This document shows, in pieces, positions 7,101 to 8,254 of a stretch of 8,254 nt of DNA. Each line of letters opens with the position of its first letter. The stretch's first letter is position 1. Below the pieces are notes generated by a model that was not told the origin of the DNA, made no database searches, and worked only from the letters and a program-made list of their open reading frames with translations. The stretch is from an uncultured Ruaniaceae bacterium (GTDB taxonomy: Bacteria > Actinomycetota > Actinomycetes > Actinomycetales > Beutenbergiaceae), in assembly GCA_938004115.1 (NCBI GenBank), contig CALKWS010000348.1, positions 1 to 8,254 on the forward strand. The letters run 5' to 3'. A program made the position numbers and the translations under genes.

Positions 7101-7425
7101 CGTCAACGCCGCGGCCCAGGCGATGGGTATCGGCCCGGTGGTGGGGATGCGCACCTGGGGCGGGGTGATCGGCATCGACGGCAGGTTCGACCTGGTGGAC
7201 GGCACCGGCGTCACCCAGCCGCGGTACGCCACCTGGATGCAGGGCAAGGAATGGGGCATCGAGAACTACGGCGTGGACCCGGACATCGAGGTGGAGCACA
7301 CCCCGGCGGACTTCTTCGGCGAGGACGACCCGCAGCTGGACCGGGCGATCACCGAGGCGCTGGAGTCGCTGGAGCGGCACGGCACGGCCACCCCGCCGCC
7401 CTTGCCGGAACCGAAGGTGCGCTGA
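4195..7425 (+). CDS. Tricorn protease homologue (S41 family)
   Basis: Protein of 1076 residues, essentially the length of Thermoplasma tricorn (about 1070). In archaea tricorn forms a large cytoplasmic hexamer that cuts proteasome-derived peptides. Domain order follows the family: a first beta-propeller with TolB-like SPDG repeats (about 1-310, e.g. FSPDGGHIAFVS), a second propeller (about 320-675, e.g. TFSPDGRYLVW, FTRDGKYVVFLSD), a helical C1 segment, a PDZ-like domain (about 761-841), and the C2 catalytic domain. All catalytic residues are present and nearly match Thermoplasma numbering: Ser744-His745 in NTSHAY, the nucleophile Ser965 in NEHSGSDGD and Glu1023 in GIENYGVDPD. IADVRYNRGGH (908-918) is the expected substrate-site strand. 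An acidic, low-complexity stretch around 535-563 probably loops from the second propeller. No signal peptide is seen. The GTG start is supported by the leaderless promoter and the N-terminal propeller strand. The intact catalytic set argues for an active enzyme; substrates are unknown. Confidence 0.95.
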   Translation: MTHAYLRYPHVHGDQVTFAAADDIWLGPLDGGRAWRLTNDHVPVRTPRFSPDGGHIAFVSHRDGHPEVMVINLDDGVVRRLTWWGGSSTLVLGWTSDGRVLAASNAGEANMRHVVVKAVALDGAVERLPYGPAGGVAERSDGAVVLSTPAGRPPAHWKRYRGGTAARLWLSTGDGQWQRLLAQDTAPLTDPMWVDGALVFTSDRAAAFPDRADEQANLWVWETPGTGEPRQLTHQGTAEGYVRDASTDGERVVWSSRGQVWLLDALDAQPRTVEWSLPGAAPRPRPVDPTQNLDVFVPDHGGDGSLVGWRGNAFWLSHREGPARAVAADPGVRVREPALLGRTGEAIVVSDATGEDCLEVRPLAGGAPRLRLGAGELGRVLHLVSDPAGERVATISHDGAIRLVHIAEETIRDIGHSRQGEALSPTFSPDGRYLVWTQPTVGEADLHRLMILDTRDDSAEPYPLTSGRFHDHSPAFTRDGKYVVFLSDRTFDPTYDNHEFALSFVGSTRPWLIPLSATEPAPFGPSAEGWRISKAADPETGESAADAEQPPASPDLDAHGAEERIVPFPVPSGSYRDLRAVKGGAVWVSEAGDAGELGSRRAGVSDDPAPDSLQLWSFDKRAVETIVDKVDSFAVSGDGERLVVRHQDTVTVVPADRKVEDGDTQSKVAVDLSRLRHEVDPRAEWQQMFDENARLMRDHFWRADMDGVDWDAVVQRYRSILPRVCTHDDLVDLLWETVAELNTSHAYVMPAGPLGAKDRRLGFLGADLSPAEEGWRIDRVLPGESSEPLARSPLHAAGVDGRSGDLIVAVDGRPVDPAFGPATRLVGAADKPVELTLRREGTDRRVVVIPLADEEVLRYQDWVRSRREYVRERSGGRLGYLHVPDMMSYGWAQLHRDLRLASKAEGLIADVRYNRGGHTSQLVVARLAAKVVSWDLGRHYAEQGTYPVHAPRGPVVLVANEHSGSDGDIVNAAAQAMGIGPVVGMRTWGGVIGIDGRFDLVDGTGVTQPRYATWMQGKEWGIENYGVDPDIEVEHTPADFFGEDDPQLDRAITEALESLERHGTATPPPLPEPKVR

Positions 7426-7428
7426 GCC

Positions 7429-7449
7429 GGCCCGGGCCTGGTGTCCCGG
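7429..7449 (+). terminator. Possible GC hairpin after the tricorn gene
   Basis: Four bases after the tricorn TGA comes the perfect palindrome GGCCCGGGCC (7429-7438). CCGGG (7432-7436) can also pair with CCCGG (7445-7449) across an 8-nt loop. There is no T-tract, which is common in high-GC actinobacteria, so terminator function is uncertain. A second hairpin at 7507-7531 (GGTGG-C-CCC with GGG-A-CCACC, one mismatch) is an alternative site. Confidence 0.3.
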
Positions 7450-7572
7450 AAACAGCCCGGCGTACGGGGACTACCCGGCGTTCCGGGAGACCAGGCGTCC
7501 GGCGAAGGTGGCCCCACGTTCCGGGACCACCAGGCGCTCGACGGGGACTACCCGGCGTAACGGGCCTAGCGT
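7444..7572. repeat. Irregular tandem array of ~18-bp GC-rich repeats
   Basis: The spacer is built of related units that end in GGCGT or a near variant. ACGGGGACTACCCGGCGT occurs twice exactly, at 7464-7481 and 7541-7558. Related units are TCCGGGAGACCAGGCGT (7482-7498), TCCGGGACCACCAGGCGC (7520-7537), a looser one at 7444-7463, a diverged one at 7499-7519 and a short one at 7559-7572. A rough consensus is CCGGGACnACCnGGCGT. Spacing between unit ends is 14-21 bp, so this is not a regular CRISPR or coding repeat. It lies between the tricorn stop and the hemerythrin promoter. Its role is unknown: dispersed intergenic repeat, regulator array or structured RNA are all possible. Confidence 0.6.
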
Positions 7573-7574
7573 TC

Positions 7575-7592
7575 TTACAAACGCCGTTGTAA
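7575..7592. promoter_or_regulatory. Palindromic operator candidate TTACAA-N6-TTGTAA
   Basis: TTACAA (7575-7580) and TTGTAA (7587-7592) form a perfect 6-bp inverted repeat separated by ACGCCG, giving an 18-bp site typical of dimeric helix-turn-helix regulators. It stands out as an AT-rich island in very GC-rich DNA. Its right arm overlaps the candidate -10 of the hemerythrin gene, a repressor-like position. I cannot assign it to a known regulator family. Confidence 0.5.
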
Positions 7593-7596
7593 TAAT
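7588..7596 (+). promoter_or_regulatory. Candidate extended -10 promoter of the hemerythrin gene
   Basis: TGT-AATAAT combines a TGn extension with a hexamer that differs from TATAAT at one base. It would start transcription near 7603, about 24 nt before the first ATG and 39 nt before the second. No convincing -35 is found, which an extended -10 can tolerate. TAGCGT at 7567-7572 is a weaker alternative -10. Confidence 0.45.
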
Positions 7597-7626
7597 GGGA
7601 TCGCCGATGCGTGCACAGGTCGACCC

Positions 7627-8133
7627 ATGAAGGTGATGACGATGGCCACGACGATCCCCGATGCGGATGACGTGCTTGGTTCGATGACCGCCGCGGTGCA
7701 CGAGCACCACAGCGACCTGTGGGCGGAGTTGACCCTGAAGGAGAACGAACTGCTGCGCGTAGTGGCGGTGGCCGGGGACTTCACCGCGGCGCGGGACGAC
7801 TTCGTCGCCCTCCTGCGGGGCGAGGTGGCCGAGCACCTGGAAGCCGAGCAGACCGTGCTCTACGGTGCTGTTCGCGGTCAGGGCTCCCACGCCCTGGTGC
7901 AGGCGTTGGACCTGGACCACCAGGCGCTGATCGCCCTGATCGATCACCTCGAAGGTGCCGAGAGCGGTTTCCAGGCCGCGATGGCGGCTCGCAGTTTGGT
8001 GCTGCTGTTCGCCCTCCGGATGGAGAAGGAGGAGAGCGTGCTGTTGCCGATGCTGCGCCAGGGCGGAGTGGATGTGGATGCGCTGCTGGCCGGCAAGTCG
8101 GAGATCACCGGCCACCACGGGGCGCAGCGCTGA
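7627..8133 (+). CDS. Hemerythrin-like (HHE domain) protein
   Basis: Predicted four-helix bundle of 168 residues that may bind a di-iron centre and respond to O2, NO or iron; probably cytoplasmic. Helix 1 has the VHEHHSDLW cluster (His25, 27, 28), helix 2 has EHLEAEQTVLY (His70, Glu74) and helix 3 has LDHQALIALIDHL (His98). Helix 4 reads ALRMEKEESVLLP, the usual HxxxEE-vlfP motif but with Arg131 where the iron-ligand His is expected; Glu135 is kept. A complete classical di-iron site therefore looks unlikely. Two starts are plausible: ATG at 7627 with a weak AGGT 6 nt upstream, and ATG at 7642 with a better AAGGTG (7630-7635) 6 nt upstream. The longer form is listed, but 7642 may be the real start. 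The gene has its own AT-rich promoter with a palindrome and appears to be transcribed alone. Family membership is likely; function is unproven. Confidence 0.82.
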   Translation: MKVMTMATTIPDADDVLGSMTAAVHEHHSDLWAELTLKENELLRVVAVAGDFTAARDDFVALLRGEVAEHLEAEQTVLYGAVRGQGSHALVQALDLDHQALIALIDHLEGAESGFQAAMAARSLVLLFALRMEKEESVLLPMLRQGGVDVDALLAGKSEITGHHGAQR

Positions 8134-8161
8134 GGTTGTGCCCGCGCGCCTGCGGACGTTG

Positions 8162-8167
8162 TAACCT
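8162..8167 (+). promoter_or_regulatory. Candidate -10 box of the tRNA-Val gene
   Basis: TAACCT fits TAnnnT and lies 10 bases before the first tRNA base, giving a short 5' leader as expected of a tRNA promoter. No good -35 is seen at the usual distance. The 44-bp gap after the hemerythrin stop holds nothing else recognisable. Confidence 0.4.
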
Positions 8168-8177
8168 TGACCCGCCA

Positions 8178-8251
8178 GGGCCCATAGCTCAGTTGGTTAG
8201 AGCACCGCGTTTACACCGCGGGCGTCGGGGGTTCGAGTCCCTCTGGGCCCA
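8178..8251 (+). tRNA. tRNA-Val, anticodon UAC
   Basis: The 74-nt cloverleaf folds completely. The acceptor stem pairs GGGCCCA (8178-8184) with TGGGCCC (8244-8250). The D arm pairs GCTC with GAGC. The anticodon stem pairs CCGCG with CGCGG around loop TTTACAC, placing anticodon TAC at 8212-8214. The T arm pairs GGGGG with CCCTC, with one G-U, around TTCGAGT. The discriminator is A8251. The following CCC shows that CCA is not encoded and must be added after transcription. The anticodon UAC reads GUA and, by wobble, GUG. Only three bases follow in the window, so a possible attachment site at its 3' end cannot be judged. Confidence 0.97.
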
Positions 8252-8254
8252 CCC

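Noticed and set aside
6568..7380. A 270-codon minus-strand frame opposite the tricorn catalytic domain.
   Set aside because: It is antisense to the S41 catalytic region, rich in His, Val and Gln without recognisable motifs, and has no sign of its own translation start.
7444..7572. A CRISPR array in the repeat-containing spacer.
   Set aside because: Units abut or nearly abut, there are no unique spacers of constant length, and no cas gene is nearby.
8178..8254. A tRNA attachment site for an integrated element.
   Set aside because: The window ends three bases after the tRNA and shows no integrase or second copy of the tRNA 3' end.

Overview
The window looks like ordinary chromosome from a high-GC Gram-positive actinobacterium. 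The evidence is strong G/C bias at third codon positions, GTG start codons on five of six protein genes, a homodimeric-type pyruvate dehydrogenase E1 (AceE), an actinobacterial DUF3052 protein beside an AhpE-type peroxiredoxin, and a tRNA gene without an encoded CCA end. From memory, M. tuberculosis has the same neighbourhood (aceE, Rv2239c, ahpE); a Micrococcales-like host is only a guess. I see no transposase, integrase, phage gene, CRISPR array or toxin system.

Layout. Positions 1-2102 (minus) hold the first ~700 codons of aceE; its C-terminus lies beyond the left edge. A 239-bp divergent intergenic region (2103-2341) carries candidate promoters for both sides, a 19-bp dyad in the aceE leader and an inverted repeat around the rightward promoter. 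Rightward run DUF3052 (2342-2761), AhpE-type peroxiredoxin (2804-3307) and a glycerophosphodiester phosphodiesterase (3304-4155, a 4-bp GTGA overlap). A full-length tricorn protease homologue (4195-7425) follows after 39 nt, probably with its own leaderless promoter. A 201-bp spacer (7426-7626) contains an irregular array of ~18-bp GC-rich repeats and an AT-rich promoter with a TTACAA-N6-TTGTAA palindrome. It precedes a small hemerythrin-like protein (7627-8133). A tRNA-Val(UAC) gene (8178-8251) closes the window. No gene-free stretch exceeds 300 bp.

How the genes fit together. AceE feeds acetyl-CoA into the TCA cycle. The divergent DUF3052-ahpE pair suggests peroxide defence placed next to central oxidative metabolism. 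The phosphodiesterase salvages glycerol-3-phosphate from phospholipid head groups, tricorn degrades peptides downstream of bulk proteolysis, and the hemerythrin-like protein may sense or bind O2, NO or iron. These links are inferences from position. I do not find a convincing new multi-gene system. The items most worth checking are the repeat array, the palindrome over the hemerythrin promoter, the apparent loss of one hemerythrin iron ligand, and the unusual aceE translation start.
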